DNA of 64,000 nucleotides, taken from Pachysolen tannophilus NRRL Y-2460 (Eukaryota; Ascomycota; Pichiomycetes; Alaninales; Pachysolenaceae). The translations under genes were made by a program, and so were the position numbers. Of the stretch, positions 39,094 to 48,932 are shown in pieces; within the stretch, counting starts at the first letter, position 1; each line of letters opens with the position of its first letter. The stretch lies in contig KV454015.1 in the NCBI GenBank assembly GCA_001661245.1, forward strand, positions 1,088,061-1,152,060, in the 5' to 3' direction. The notes below the pieces were generated by a model. That model ran no database searches and was not told the DNA's origin. It saw only the letters and a list, made by a program, of their open reading frames with translations.

Positions 39094-40554
39094 ATGAATT
39101 TGTTGTCATTGATTTCATTAGTGACTTTTCTATCATCTTTGGTAGAATGTGTTAATGTGAATAGCAATAATATTGCTGTTTTCAGTTTCCCAATTAAGGA
39201 GAATAAATCAAGTGCCGTCGGTGACGTGCCAATTTTAAAAGACGACCAAGCTATTTTAAAATTAGCTGATAAGTTTGGAATATCAGACAATTATAATTTA
39301 AATTACGATGTAAGTATTTGCAGTATTAATTTTTGCTTTTTTTTTGCTTTTTGCCTTTCCAATTTGTTGTTCATAAATACTAATATTGTTAATTTTTAAA
39401 TTTTTATTGATGTATGTATGCAGTCGTTGGATAATTTGGCGCTAATTCTTGGTCAAGATGAAATAGAAGAAAATGTCGATAAGATTGATAGAACCAAAGT
39501 TATATTAATAGTTAACGGTATAGATGATCCATCTAATTTTTTCAGTAAAGAGAAGGATAAAATTGAGCCATTTTTTGAAATTAAGAAAATTGATAAAAAA
39601 AATCATAAAGATAGACATGATTTTGTAAAATTTTTACAAGAAATTCCATCTGATTATGAAAATTTATATGATTTAACTCCAAATATGTTATCAAATCAAT
39701 TTAAGATTTTGCAAATTGAAGATAATTCTTTTTTAAAAAAAAATTGGTTTAATTATTTTGGAATTAAAAATTTAAATTCAAATGATAAATTGAGATCAAT
39801 TTGGGAAAGTTTAAAAGATTCATTTCATTTAGAAAATTCAGATTCTTCTTTACTGAAAAGGTCAATTGATAGAATTACAGATGAATCTTTTATTAATGAA
39901 TTATCACAACTTAATTTCTTACTTGATAATGTTCATAATAACTATAATCAACAAGATATTGTTATTGTTAATTTAAAATCAATCACCTCAATTTTTAAAA
40001 AAACTGGATTAAATTCAAATACTTATGATATGTCAAAGAGAATATTATCGAATTTAATCAACAAGAGCTTGAACAAAAATTTTAACAAATTTGATTCTAC
40101 AATAATTGTATTACCAATTGATCAAGAATTGACTGATTTTAAAGAATATCATAAGATAAATGAAAAAATTAAACACTCTTCTCATTTAAAGAAAAGATCT
40201 TTGTCATCATCTTCATCTTCATCGAGCTCCTCAGACCTGTGTTTTTTATCTGAAGAATCATGTTTGTTATCAACTTCATCTTGTTCCAACCACGGTGTTT
40301 GCTCTAAAGTAGGCAATTGTTATTCATGTGTTTGTTCTGCTTCTTATAACAAAACTACAAAATCAACAACTTACTGGCAAGGTTTCAATTGTTCAAAGAA
40401 AGATGTAAGTGTCGAGTTTAATTTGTTCTTGTGGTTCACCATATTCATGACTATTGCTTTAGTTGCAGGTATAAAATTGATGTTTAGTATCGGAAATGAA
40501 GAGTTACCAGGTGTCTTAACTGCTGCAACCATTGCTAAGAAATCTAATGTTTAG
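39094..40554 (+). CDS. ER/vacuolar membrane protein with DUF3844 (Vps3844-like) C-terminus (one intron)
   Basis: Exon 1 is 39094-39309 (72 codons). The intron is 39310-39423, with donor GTAAGT, branch point TACTAAT at 39378-39384 and acceptor GCAG. Exon 2 is 39424-40554, giving 448 residues. An N-terminal signal peptide is clear (MNLLSLISLVTFLSSLVECV). The luminal part is Asn/Lys/Ser-rich and ends in a serine run. A cysteine-rich EGF-like block follows (eight Cys around residues 350-402, with CSNHGVCSKVGNCYSCVCS). A single transmembrane helix (FLWFTIFMTIALVAGIKL) and a short tail close it. This layout is that of fungal DUF3844 proteins, whose role is poorly defined. Confidence 0.75.
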
Positions 40555-40851
40555 AAACTCAATTCTTTTCTTAAAATATATATATATATATATATATTTC
40601 TCTCTTCTTCCTCCTTTTAAAACAAAAAAACATAATATAAGATATTACTTTGAATTCTTCTTTAAAAGAGAAAAAAAAATATATATATTTATATAATAAT
40701 TACTGCTAATTGAGTAGTATTTGATTTATAACCACTGTAGTTAGTTAGTTAAGTACTATTAAAAAAAAACAAAAAAATACAAATATATTTCCCCTTATTT
40801 AATTAAAAATCTACAATTTATGGAATTCATAAACATTTCAAGCAATATACA

Positions 40852-41279
40852 ATGAATTCTGAAAGACGTAAGTATTTTCTTCTTTATTATATATGATATA
40901 TTCTATTCATATTGTATTTTGTTTGGTCTTTTTTTGGTTTCACTAACATTTAAATAATTGTTCTATAGCAAATAATGTATTACAACAAATTCCATTAACT
41001 TTGAAACAAAACAGTCTTACAAACAACAAGGCAATAACACTACCATTCGAATATCAACAAATCATTCCTTATAGAAAGATCGATTCAGGAGATTATCAAA
41101 AGAAATTGGACAGTTTACAATTGGAACTTGAAGGTTTTAAAACTGAACTTGAGGAAAAATCACTTCAATTACAACAGAAAAGAGAAATTTTTAATACTTG
41201 GAAAAATAGTACTGTAAATAAATTACTGCCGGGATACTTGGATAATACAGAACACATTTTAAAACCAAAAGAGAGATAA
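40852..41279 (+). CDS. Small coiled-coil protein, function unknown (one intron)
   Basis: Exon 1 is 40852-40867 (MNSER plus one base). The intron is 40868-40968, with donor GTAAGT, branch point CACTAAC at 40941-40947 and acceptor TATAG. Exon 2 is 40969-41279. The 108-residue product has a polar N-terminus, a conserved-looking LPFEYQQIIPYRK segment, then a heptad-rich coiled coil (KLDSLQLELEGFKTELEEK) and the tail LPGYLDNTEHILK. It could be a small subunit of a larger complex, for example at the kinetochore or on a vesicle coat, but I recognise no family. It lies about 300 bp upstream of MES1. Confidence 0.7.
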
Positions 41280-41576
41280 ATTTTAACAATTAGCTCTATA
41301 CTTCAACTCTTTAATCTCTCTCATTGATTGACTTATCATCATCACCAGATCAATCGTAGTCGTGTATTAAAAGGCCACTTGTGGTATTAAAAGACGCTCA
41401 ATTAGAGAAAAAAAAATTTGATAATAATTTTTTTTTAAAAGAAAGAAAAAAACTGGTGAACTTTTTGATGAAGAATAAGTCATAAATATATATATAGATA
41501 GAGATTAGTTGAATTCATTGAATTGATTGTCAGGTTTAATTATTAACATTATTTTTTCATCTTTTTTATCTCGGTT

Positions 41577-43880
41577 ATGTCATTTGAACTATTTGGTGAG
41601 AAGGGTGGTTCCATTTTGTCAGTGGTCAATAATTTAAAGATTGCTGTGGCTTCATCTATTTTCTTACCTTCGTTGAAATTAAAATTTGATGAAGATCAAG
41701 AAAAATTGGCTTTAAAAGATAAAAAGTCTGAATTTAGGTTAATAGAGCCAAATGCTATTGTTAAATACTTGGGATCAATTAGTAATAATAATACTAAATC
41801 TTTTTTCCAAAAATCATCATTGATTGAATATGAAGAATCTGAAATTTATTCTAGCTTGGTAAATAATAATTTTGAAAATATAAATTTTTCTAAAATCAAT
41901 ATTGATAAAGTTGATTCTAAATCAGTTGAACAGATAATTTTATTTTCATCGTTATATCCTTTTGTATCAAAATTAAATGAAAATGAACAACCATTATGGT
42001 TTAAAGAATTTAGTAAAATTCCTGAAGTTTCTCAAAATATAGCATTGATTACTTCCACAATTAAAGTTGAAAGGTTAAAAGATGTGAATGATGGTCATGT
42101 AAATGTTGAACCTGGTTATGAGGTTAAAACTTTTGATGGTGAAATTTTACCAAAAGAAGGTGAAAAAAATATTTTAATTACTTCTGCTTTACCATACGTT
42201 AATAATGTTCCTCATTTAGGTAATATTGTTGGTTCAGTCTTATCAGCTGATATTTATTCAAGATATTGTAAATCTAGAAATTATAATTCTTTATTCATTT
42301 GTGGTACTGACGAATATGGTACTGCTACTGAAACAAAAGCTTTAGAAGAAAAAGTATCACCAATGGACTTATGTACAAAATATTTTAAAATTCATTCAGA
42401 TGTTTATAAATGGTTTCAAATTGGATTTGATTATTTTGGAAGAACTACTACTGATAAACAAACTGAAATTGCTCAAGAAATTTTTTTAAAATTGAACGAA
42501 AATGGGTTTTTGGAAACACAAGTTATGAAACAATTATACTGTCCTGAACATCAAGGTTATTTGGCTGATAGATATGTTGAAGGTGAATGTCCTAAATGTC
42601 ATTATGAAGATGCAAGAGGTGATCAATGTGATCTTTGTGGTAATCTTTTAGATCCTTTTGAATTAATAAATCCTCGTTGTAAATTGGATAATTCAAGACC
42701 AGAACCAAGAAATTCAGAACATGTTTTCTTATCTTTACAAAAATTAGAACCAAAATTAAGGGAATGGGTTGAAAAGGCTAGCGCAGAGGGAAATTGGTCA
42801 AAAAATGCTAGAACTATAACAAACTCATGGTTAAATGAAGGTTTAAAACCTCGTTGTATTACAAGAGATTTAAAATGGGGTACACCTGTTCCATTAGAAG
42901 AATTTAAAGATAAAGTTTTGTATGTTTGGTTTGATGCTCCAATTGGTTATATTTCAATTACTGCTAATTATTCAAATGATAATTGGAAGAAATGGTGGAA
43001 AAACCCAGAAAATGTCCAATTGTATCAATTTATGGGTAAGGACAATGTACCTTTCCATACTGTGGTTTTCCCATCAACAGAAATTGGTACTGGAGAAAAT
43101 TGGACTCTTTTACATCATTTGAGTACTACAGAGTACTTACAATATGAAGGTGGTAAATTTTCCAAGTCAAGAAGTATAGGAGTATTTGGTGATAATGCCG
43201 AGGCTTCTGGTGTTCCTCCATCTGTTTGGAGATATTATTTAAGTTCTATTAGACCGGAAACATCAGATTCACAGTTTTCATGGGCTGAATTTGTTTCCAA
43301 AAATAACAATGAACTTTTAGCAAACTTGGGTAATCTTGTCAATAGATTAGTTAAGTTTGTTAATGCCAAATACAATGGTGTTATCCCAAAGACACAAATC
43401 AATGTCACTTTAATTGAAGGTCACGAAGCAGTCATGGCTGATATTAATTCTTTATTGAAACAATATGTTGAAGAAATGGAGGCTGTTCATTTAAGAAAAG
43501 GTTTAGAAATTGCAATGGCAATATCTTCTAGAGGTAACCAATTTTTACAAGAAAATAAATTGGATAATTCCTTGTATGAAAACTCTCCTGCTAAATGTGA
43601 TGCTGTTATTTTAGTTGGGTTGAATATAATATACCTTATCAGTGCTATAATTTCACCATATATGCCAGAAACAACAAAACAAATCTCAGAAATGTTGAAT
43701 GCTCCATTACTTAAAATTCCAGATGAATTCAAAATTTTGTTAAAAGAAGGACACTGTATTAACAAGGCCCAATATTTGTTCAAGAGAATTGATGAAAAAA
43801 AAGTTGATGAATGGAGAGGTAGATACGGTGGTAAGCAGGAAAAGGAGAAAAAGAAGGAAGATTCAAAGAAGAAAAAATGA
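41577..43880 (+). CDS. MES1: Methionyl-tRNA synthetase, cytosolic
   Basis: This class I synthetase charges tRNA-Met. It has 767 residues from a clear ATG. The N-terminal about 190 residues form a GST-like domain that in yeast binds the cofactor Arc1. The Rossmann core opens with ILITSALPYVNNVPHLGN (the HIGH-type motif is HLGN). Paired zinc-type cysteines occur in YCPEHQGYL, CPKCHYED and CDLCGNL. The KMSKS loop reads KFSKSRSIG. The anticodon-binding helical domain follows, and the C-terminus is lysine-rich. BUD32 lies next downstream; in S. cerevisiae these two genes are also near neighbours. Confidence 0.96.
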   Translation: MSFELFGEKGGSILSVVNNLKIAVASSIFLPSLKLKFDEDQEKLALKDKKSEFRLIEPNAIVKYLGSISNNNTKSFFQKSSLIEYEESEIYSSLVNNNFENINFSKINIDKVDSKSVEQIILFSSLYPFVSKLNENEQPLWFKEFSKIPEVSQNIALITSTIKVERLKDVNDGHVNVEPGYEVKTFDGEILPKEGEKNILITSALPYVNNVPHLGNIVGSVLSADIYSRYCKSRNYNSLFICGTDEYGTATETKALEEKVSPMDLCTKYFKIHSDVYKWFQIGFDYFGRTTTDKQTEIAQEIFLKLNENGFLETQVMKQLYCPEHQGYLADRYVEGECPKCHYEDARGDQCDLCGNLLDPFELINPRCKLDNSRPEPRNSEHVFLSLQKLEPKLREWVEKASAEGNWSKNARTITNSWLNEGLKPRCITRDLKWGTPVPLEEFKDKVLYVWFDAPIGYISITANYSNDNWKKWWKNPENVQLYQFMGKDNVPFHTVVFPSTEIGTGENWTLLHHLSTTEYLQYEGGKFSKSRSIGVFGDNAEASGVPPSVWRYYLSSIRPETSDSQFSWAEFVSKNNNELLANLGNLVNRLVKFVNAKYNGVIPKTQINVTLIEGHEAVMADINSLLKQYVEEMEAVHLRKGLEIAMAISSRGNQFLQENKLDNSLYENSPAKCDAVILVGLNIIYLISAIISPYMPETTKQISEMLNAPLLKIPDEFKILLKEGHCINKAQYLFKRIDEKKVDEWRGRYGGKQEKEKKKEDSKKKK

Positions 43881-44239
43881 AAACAACAGATTTTTTTTTT
43901 TTAAAAAAGAAAAATCTTTTCACCTATATAGCAACCTATTTTTATTAGTATTAACAATTTGTTTTTTTTTCTCTTTAATTAACAACAACCAATTCTTTAT
44001 ATATTGCCCCTTTAGAATCTATATATGATTTTAAAATAAATTTTGGACTTGTATTATATAAATCGCTGTTGTTGATCAACGATTTGTCAATTTTGAAATT
44101 TTTTTTTTTTTTTTTGCTTTTCATCACCACTTTAAAGCAGGAAATGAAAAAAAAAAAAAAAAAAGGCAAAAATAATTTAAAATGAAAAATTAATTATAAT
44201 TCTGTAATTCATATATGGTATAGTTTAATAAATAATAGC

Positions 44240-45052
44240 ATGAGTTCCGAAATCATAGCAGAGGGGGAAAAGCATCTTAAGAATATTCCTTTGGAGGTAA
44301 TATCTCAAGGAGCAGAAGCACTTATTTTTCGGACAAGTGTTCATCCATACTTACCAGATGGAATCAGTCCTGCATTGTTTAAGAATTCTTCATCATATAT
44401 CATTAAATATAGACCCAAGAAAAAATATAGACATCCAATCTTAGATGTACAGATTACAAAATCCAGAACGATATCGGAGGCCAAGTTTTTACAAAGATTA
44501 TTTCAACTTAATATCAGAGCTCCTAAATTGATCTCAGTTGATCTGGCTAATGGTATAATATGGATGGAAGATATTGCTGAAAAATTACCAAATGAGAATC
44601 CTAGTTCTTTGAAAAATTGGCTTTGGTTTTTAGAACAGAAATCAGAGCAAGATGGTTCTGGTTGTAGTACAGATCTTGTTGTTGAACAATTGATGATAAA
44701 TGTTGGGAAATCAGTGGGTGAAATACACTTGAACGATATTGTACATGGAGATTTGACTTCTTCTAATATACTTTTGGTAGCAGATGATGATGGGGTATGG
44801 AATCCAACACTAATAGACTTTGGGTTAAGTTCTGTCTCAGCATTGGTTGAGGATAAAGCAGTTGATCTATATGTTTTGGAAAGAGCATTGCTTAGTACTC
44901 ATCCTGTTTATTCTAAATTGTATAATGAATGGTTATTAAAAGGTTATGAGGAAATATATAAAGAAGGAAACAAGGCAAAGAAGTGCAAAGAAGTTTTCAG
45001 ACGATTAGAAGATGTCAGGTTAAGAGGAAGAAAGAGAAGTATGTTAGGTTAA
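44240..45052 (+). CDS. BUD32: KEOPS/EKC subunit Bud32, atypical kinase
   Basis: Bud32 is the kinase/ATPase of the KEOPS complex that makes t6A in tRNA and supports telomere function. It has 270 residues. It shows a small-kinase layout: glycine-loop variant SQGAEALIF, a lysine-bearing strand YIIKYRPKKKYRHPILD, catalytic HGDLTSSNIL (about residues 170-179) and metal-binding DFGLSS. The C-terminal basic tail RLRGRKRSMLG is typical of the family. The promoter is 359 bp of A/T-rich DNA with no other feature. Confidence 0.95.
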   Translation: MSSEIIAEGEKHLKNIPLEVISQGAEALIFRTSVHPYLPDGISPALFKNSSSYIIKYRPKKKYRHPILDVQITKSRTISEAKFLQRLFQLNIRAPKLISVDLANGIIWMEDIAEKLPNENPSSLKNWLWFLEQKSEQDGSGCSTDLVVEQLMINVGKSVGEIHLNDIVHGDLTSSNILLVADDDGVWNPTLIDFGLSSVSALVEDKAVDLYVLERALLSTHPVYSKLYNEWLLKGYEEIYKEGNKAKKCKEVFRRLEDVRLRGRKRSMLG

Positions 45053-45188
45053 TTTGAAAAGTGAAAAATTGGTAAATATGTAATTTTATAGCGCGCATTT
45101 TATACATAATATACTTATTTACTTAACTTACCTGGTTTTATATTGTAACAACACTTAAAGAATAAATGTCAAAGATTTATTTATTTAT

Positions 45189-46117
45189 ATGACAATGGAG
45201 AATAAGAATTACGATTTCATCTTGAAAGCCGAGCAGGATTTATATCCAATTATTGTTCGAAGGTTATTAATTTCCAAGAGGCATTTGAATAAGACGTACT
45301 CTAAAGATAAATTGAATTTATTGGAATTAGACAATTGGAAGAATTATAAACTTCCTGAGTTGCTTTATGAAAGATATAAGATAAATAAAGGAAAACTTTG
45401 GTTAGAGAAAGATGAATTGGTTAAATTAGTAGATTGGAAACTGTAAGTATGAGATTACAATTAAAATGTTTAAAATTTTGAAAGCTTTATATGATTAACA
45501 AATATTTTAGAGCAAAAGGTAAATTTAGACCAACATTGAAGAAATTAGTATTTTCTAATGATTCACAATTGATAATAAAAATCACTAAAGAAGCATTTGA
45601 CATACAGTTTTGTGAGGAAATTTGTCAAGATAACTACGAACAGTTTTTGAAAAAAGCTTTAGAGAAATTATGTGAATTGAGAGGGATTGGACCAGCTACT
45701 GCTTCATTGATACTATCTTTAACTAATGAAATAGAGATGAAAAATTCAATTGTACCACCTTTTTTCTCAGATGAATCTTTTCTTTGGTTTAACGGGAAAA
45801 CAGATTCAAAAATCAAGTACAATTTGAAAGAATATTTTGGATTGTTTTTAAAACCCATGGAAAAGATTGCTGCTGATTTGAATATAAAAGATTTGAATAT
45901 TATAGAAAAGGGTATTTGGTCTTTAAAAATGTATGATATTTTCTATAAAAATGGGGAATTAGAAACTTTAGAAACTTTAGACACTTCAGACACTGATGAT
46001 ATTAGAAAAATGAGTTTTACAATTGAAGATTGGATGTTGAGTTATTCAAAACCTACTTCAGAAATTCCCGAAATCAAGGAAAACACAGACAGTAATAAAC
46101 GACGTAAAATTAAATAA
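45189..46117 (+). CDS. Conserved fungal protein with an HhH (GIGPATA) motif (one intron)
   Basis: Exon 1 is 45189-45442. The intron is only 68 bases (45443-45510), with donor GTAAGT, branch point GATTAAC at 45493-45499 and acceptor TTTAG. Exon 2 is 45511-46117, giving 286 residues. The splice joins WKL to AKGKFRPTLKKLV, a continuous conserved-looking block. A helix-hairpin-helix LCELRGIGPATASLIL lies near residue 145, the type used for DNA backbone binding in glycosylases. The catalytic Lys/Asp pair of HhH-GPD enzymes is not evident. I know similar uncharacterised fungal proteins but no function. Confidence 0.7.
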
Positions 46118-46166
46118 TGTATATTGACATGAATATATATAGATATATATACAAGAACATTTGACT

Positions 46167-47204
46167 CTATAAGTTTTTAATTAATGGAACTGAACCTTCT
46201 GCAGCTTTTTTAAAACTCAGATTTGAATATGGAGAATAGCTCAAGGGTAAAAATTTATCCATTAAAATATTCTGCAACAATGAAAACCCATTTGAACTAA
46301 TCCAATATAGACCTAATGCTGCTGGAGCTTGAGTAGAGACAGCAATGAAGAAAGCAATAGAAAATCTTGATAAATTGGTCAGCATATCAAATATTGTTGG
46401 TCTAAAAGACAATTTTTTCCCCTTATTAGTGAGATTCATCAATTGAATATTTTTGTAATTATATTCAACATTTGAAAGTGCCATTAATCCTAATAAAAAT
46501 GGTAATAAATTATAAGGATCTGGCAAAGTTAAATCAGTAATCCATTGGAAACCTTCTGTGCTCAATGTTGGGTCAATAGGTTTAACGTTATAACCCAAGA
46601 CATCCAGTCTCCAACCTGTTAAATTTCTAAATGTTAAACTCAATGATATCCATAATGGAATTTGTAATAATGGTAAAGTGAAATTTTTCCATATTTGACA
46701 TTTATTCTCTTTAAAAATTTTCTTTTGTCTTTTCCTAACTTCTTTTGTTGATAATAACATAATCTTTTCATAACTCAAATCGGGAGCAGCAAGTAAATCT
46801 GTAGCAGCTTTCTGCTGCTGCTGTTGCTGCTGTCGCTGTTCCTGCTGATAATGTTTATTTCCTAATCTGTGTCTTATTACTGGACCCATTGCGTTTATTA
46901 ATGGTCTTAAAGAATTCTGCCTCTGTAATCTTTTCCTATTTAATATTGCTAAAGGCAACGTTAGCACCGACCTAAGCACAAAAGTCGATATAGGAATAAA
47001 TATGTACCATGGTAAACCACTTATCTGATGAACATATTGAAGTGAATCCGTTAACGAATGTAAAGTTGATACAAATGGTTCAAATGAAATGGTTCTTCTC
47101 TGCTGAAATGACTTCAAATTCCCCCTATTAATATTCACATTAACCGATGCTAGTATCCCACCCGGCAAAGCTTTACCACACCTGCCTGCTATTACCAAGA
47201 ACAT
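46167..47204 (-). CDS. COX18: Mitochondrial inner-membrane insertase Cox18
   Basis: This Oxa1/YidC-family protein exports the Cox2 C-terminal tail. It has 345 residues. The basic N-terminus serves as presequence, followed by about five membrane segments (FIPISTFVLRSVLTLPLAI, NFTLPLLQIPLWISLSL, LLPFLLGLMALSNVEYN and two near the C-terminus). The conserved ALGLYWISSNGFSLLQN block is the family's last helix. A glutamine run (QQEQRQQQQQQQ) sits in the first matrix loop and is probably neutral. It is divergent from SPT4 across 200 bp, the same pair as YGR062C-YGR063C in S. cerevisiae. Confidence 0.93.
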   Translation of the reverse strand: MFLVIAGRCGKALPGGILASVNVNINRGNLKSFQQRRTISFEPFVSTLHSLTDSLQYVHQISGLPWYIFIPISTFVLRSVLTLPLAILNRKRLQRQNSLRPLINAMGPVIRHRLGNKHYQQEQRQQQQQQQKAATDLLAAPDLSYEKIMLLSTKEVRKRQKKIFKENKCQIWKNFTLPLLQIPLWISLSLTFRNLTGWRLDVLGYNVKPIDPTLSTEGFQWITDLTLPDPYNLLPFLLGLMALSNVEYNYKNIQLMNLTNKGKKLSFRPTIFDMLTNLSRFSIAFFIAVSTQAPAALGLYWISSNGFSLLQNILMDKFLPLSYSPYSNLSFKKAAEGSVPLIKNL

Positions 47205-47404
47205 TATTCCATTTATTATAAAATATTATAATAAATACTTGTATTTTCTATATATTGAAAAAAAACATGGAAAAAATAGAAAAAAAAAAAAAATAGAAAA
47301 ATAAGAAAAAATTTAATAATTGGAAAAAAAAATTGATAAATTTATAATAATTAAATAATTTCAAATTAATTATAATCATTTAACAAATTCAATAGAGATA
47401 GAAG

Positions 47405-47740
47405 ATGTCAACGAGATCTGAAAGAGCGTGTATGTTATGTGGAGTGATTCAGACGTATAGGGAGTTTGCTAATCATGGATGTCCCAACTGTGAAAGTGTG
47501 TTAAGGTTTACTGATAATGATGAAAGTTTTATTAGAGATTGTACATCACCTTCATTTGAAGGATTAGTTAGTATAGGTGAACCAGAAGAAAGTTGGGTTG
47601 CTCGGTGGTTAAGAGTTGATAATTTTAAGCCAGGATTATACGCTGTCAAAGTTAATGGTAAATTGCCCAGTGATATTGTTTCAAGTTTATACGATCAAGG
47701 TATACAGTATAGACCAAGAGATGGAAGTATTGTAGATTAA
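47405..47740 (+). CDS. SPT4: Transcription elongation factor Spt4
   Basis: Spt4 is the small subunit of the DSIF complex with Spt5 and keeps RNA polymerase II processive. It has 111 residues. The zinc finger is C-x2-C-x14-C-x2-C at about residues 9-30 (CMLCG...GCPNC). The Spt5-binding strands include [21 protein letters not shown]. The terminal RPRDG motif is typical. The gene is convergent with ALG13, and the stops are 17 bases apart. Confidence 0.96.
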   Translation: MSTRSERACMLCGVIQTYREFANHGCPNCESVLRFTDNDESFIRDCTSPSFEGLVSIGEPEESWVARWLRVDNFKPGLYAVKVNGKLPSDIVSSLYDQGIQYRPRDGSIVD

Positions 47741-47757
47741 GTATTATTATTATTCTT

Positions 47758-48393
47758 TCATATACAATCTAATATAATATCTTGAATGATTTTCCCTCTT
47801 GGAGGTATTAATTGTTTTAAACCGTTGTTATTAGATAAAGCTTTATTTATGCATTTAATTAGTTCTTTATTATTGTAATTATCTTTACAATATATTAATA
47901 ATTCTTTTTTTTCAAATTCATTTATAATATCTAATTGATGAGAATCCAGTAATTCTTGATTATTTAAAACAATTAATTTTTTATTTAATCTTAAAGAATC
48001 TAAAATCGATCCTGTTCCTCCATGAGATATTATTAATGAAGATTTAGAAGAATAATTTAAAGATAAATCTTTATCAAAAGATATTCCTTCCACTATAAAA
48101 TTACCAATTTTTATTGGTAAATTATACAAAATTGTTATTTTGGATTCATCATTTGAACTAAATTCTTCCTTATAGTGAAATTCATTTTTTCCAAAATCTT
48201 TACTTAAAGAATTATGTAATGTTTCTAATTCTTTTAAATAAAAATCTTTTGAATTTGAACTATTACCAAATTGAATAATTAATTTAGTAAAATTTAAATC
48301 AATTAAATGATTGACAAATTCTAATGATAATGATAACTTGATCAATGGCCTGAAAGTTACTGTAGCACCTGTGGTAACCAATACAAACTTCAT
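47758..48393 (-). CDS. ALG13: UDP-GlcNAc transferase catalytic subunit Alg13
   Basis: Alg13 is recruited by Alg14 to the ER and adds the second GlcNAc to the dolichol-linked oligosaccharide. It has 211 residues (S. cerevisiae 202). The glycosyltransferase-28 fold begins KFVLVTTGATVTFRPLI. The nucleotide-sugar motif is SHGGTGSILDSLRLNKKLIVL, and the paired NQELLDSHQLDI follows. The final PRGKIIQDIILDCI resembles the short C-terminal helix that binds Alg14. Confidence 0.92.
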   Translation of the reverse strand: MKFVLVTTGATVTFRPLIKLSLSLEFVNHLIDLNFTKLIIQFGNSSNSKDFYLKELETLHNSLSKDFGKNEFHYKEEFSSNDESKITILYNLPIKIGNFIVEGISFDKDLSLNYSSKSSLIISHGGTGSILDSLRLNKKLIVLNNQELLDSHQLDIINEFEKKELLIYCKDNYNNKELIKCINKALSNNNGLKQLIPPRGKIIQDIILDCI

Positions 48394-48618
48394 CTTATCT
48401 TATCAGAAAAAAAGAAAAAAAAGCATAGATTTTGGAAACCGTCTTTTTTTCAATCTATTGCCAGAGTTTGATAAATAAAACTTGAATTATTAAAACTATC
48501 TCTGTTTCTATCTGTCTATATCTATTTATTTATTTATTCATTCAACTTTTAAGTATGGAGATTGGGCCCACCGTTTACCTATGAGTGTAAAACCAGCAGT
48601 ACGCCTTCCAGTTTACGA

Positions 48619-48690
48619 GGGCGTGTGGTCTAGTGGTATGATTCTCGCTTTGGGTGTGAGAGGCCCTGGGTTCAATTCCCAGCTCGCCCC
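48619..48690 (+). tRNA. tRNA-Pro (anticodon UGG)
   Basis: The 72-base gene begins GGGCGTGTGGTCTAGTGG and ends CTCGCCCC. The anticodon loop TTTGGGT gives UGG. The T arm reads CTGGGTTCAATTCCCAG. It is almost identical to the S. cerevisiae tRNA-Pro as I recall, including the U6-U67 mismatch. It has no intron. It lies between ALG13 and NMA1, and no transposon remnants are visible beside it. Confidence 0.97.
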
Positions 48691-48699
48691 TTCTAAACA

Positions 48700-48720
48700 T
48701 TTTTTTTTTTTTTTTTTTTT
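48700..48720 (+). terminator. Pol III terminator of tRNA-Pro
   Basis: A run of 21 T begins ten bases after the tRNA 3' end. Confidence 0.8.
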
Positions 48721-48932
48721 ACTTTCTTTACCAAATAATTTTTTTTAAAATTACTTAACAACTTACTTATTATCTCTACATCTCTTTCTCTTTGGGTATT
48801 ATTGTCTACATTAAACTAGATAAATAGTTAAATTTGAATAAAAAAGTCTTATGTTCTCTTTTTTTTTTATTTTTTTTCTTCTTCACATACACACATATAT
48901 GAATTTATTTATTTATTTTTTTATGCGAATAA

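Noticed and set aside
36706-48690. Retrotransposon remnants near the two tRNA genes
   Set aside because: I searched the flanks for TG...CA-bounded repeats or reverse-transcriptase fragments and saw none; only the gap near tRNA-Ala remains unresolved.
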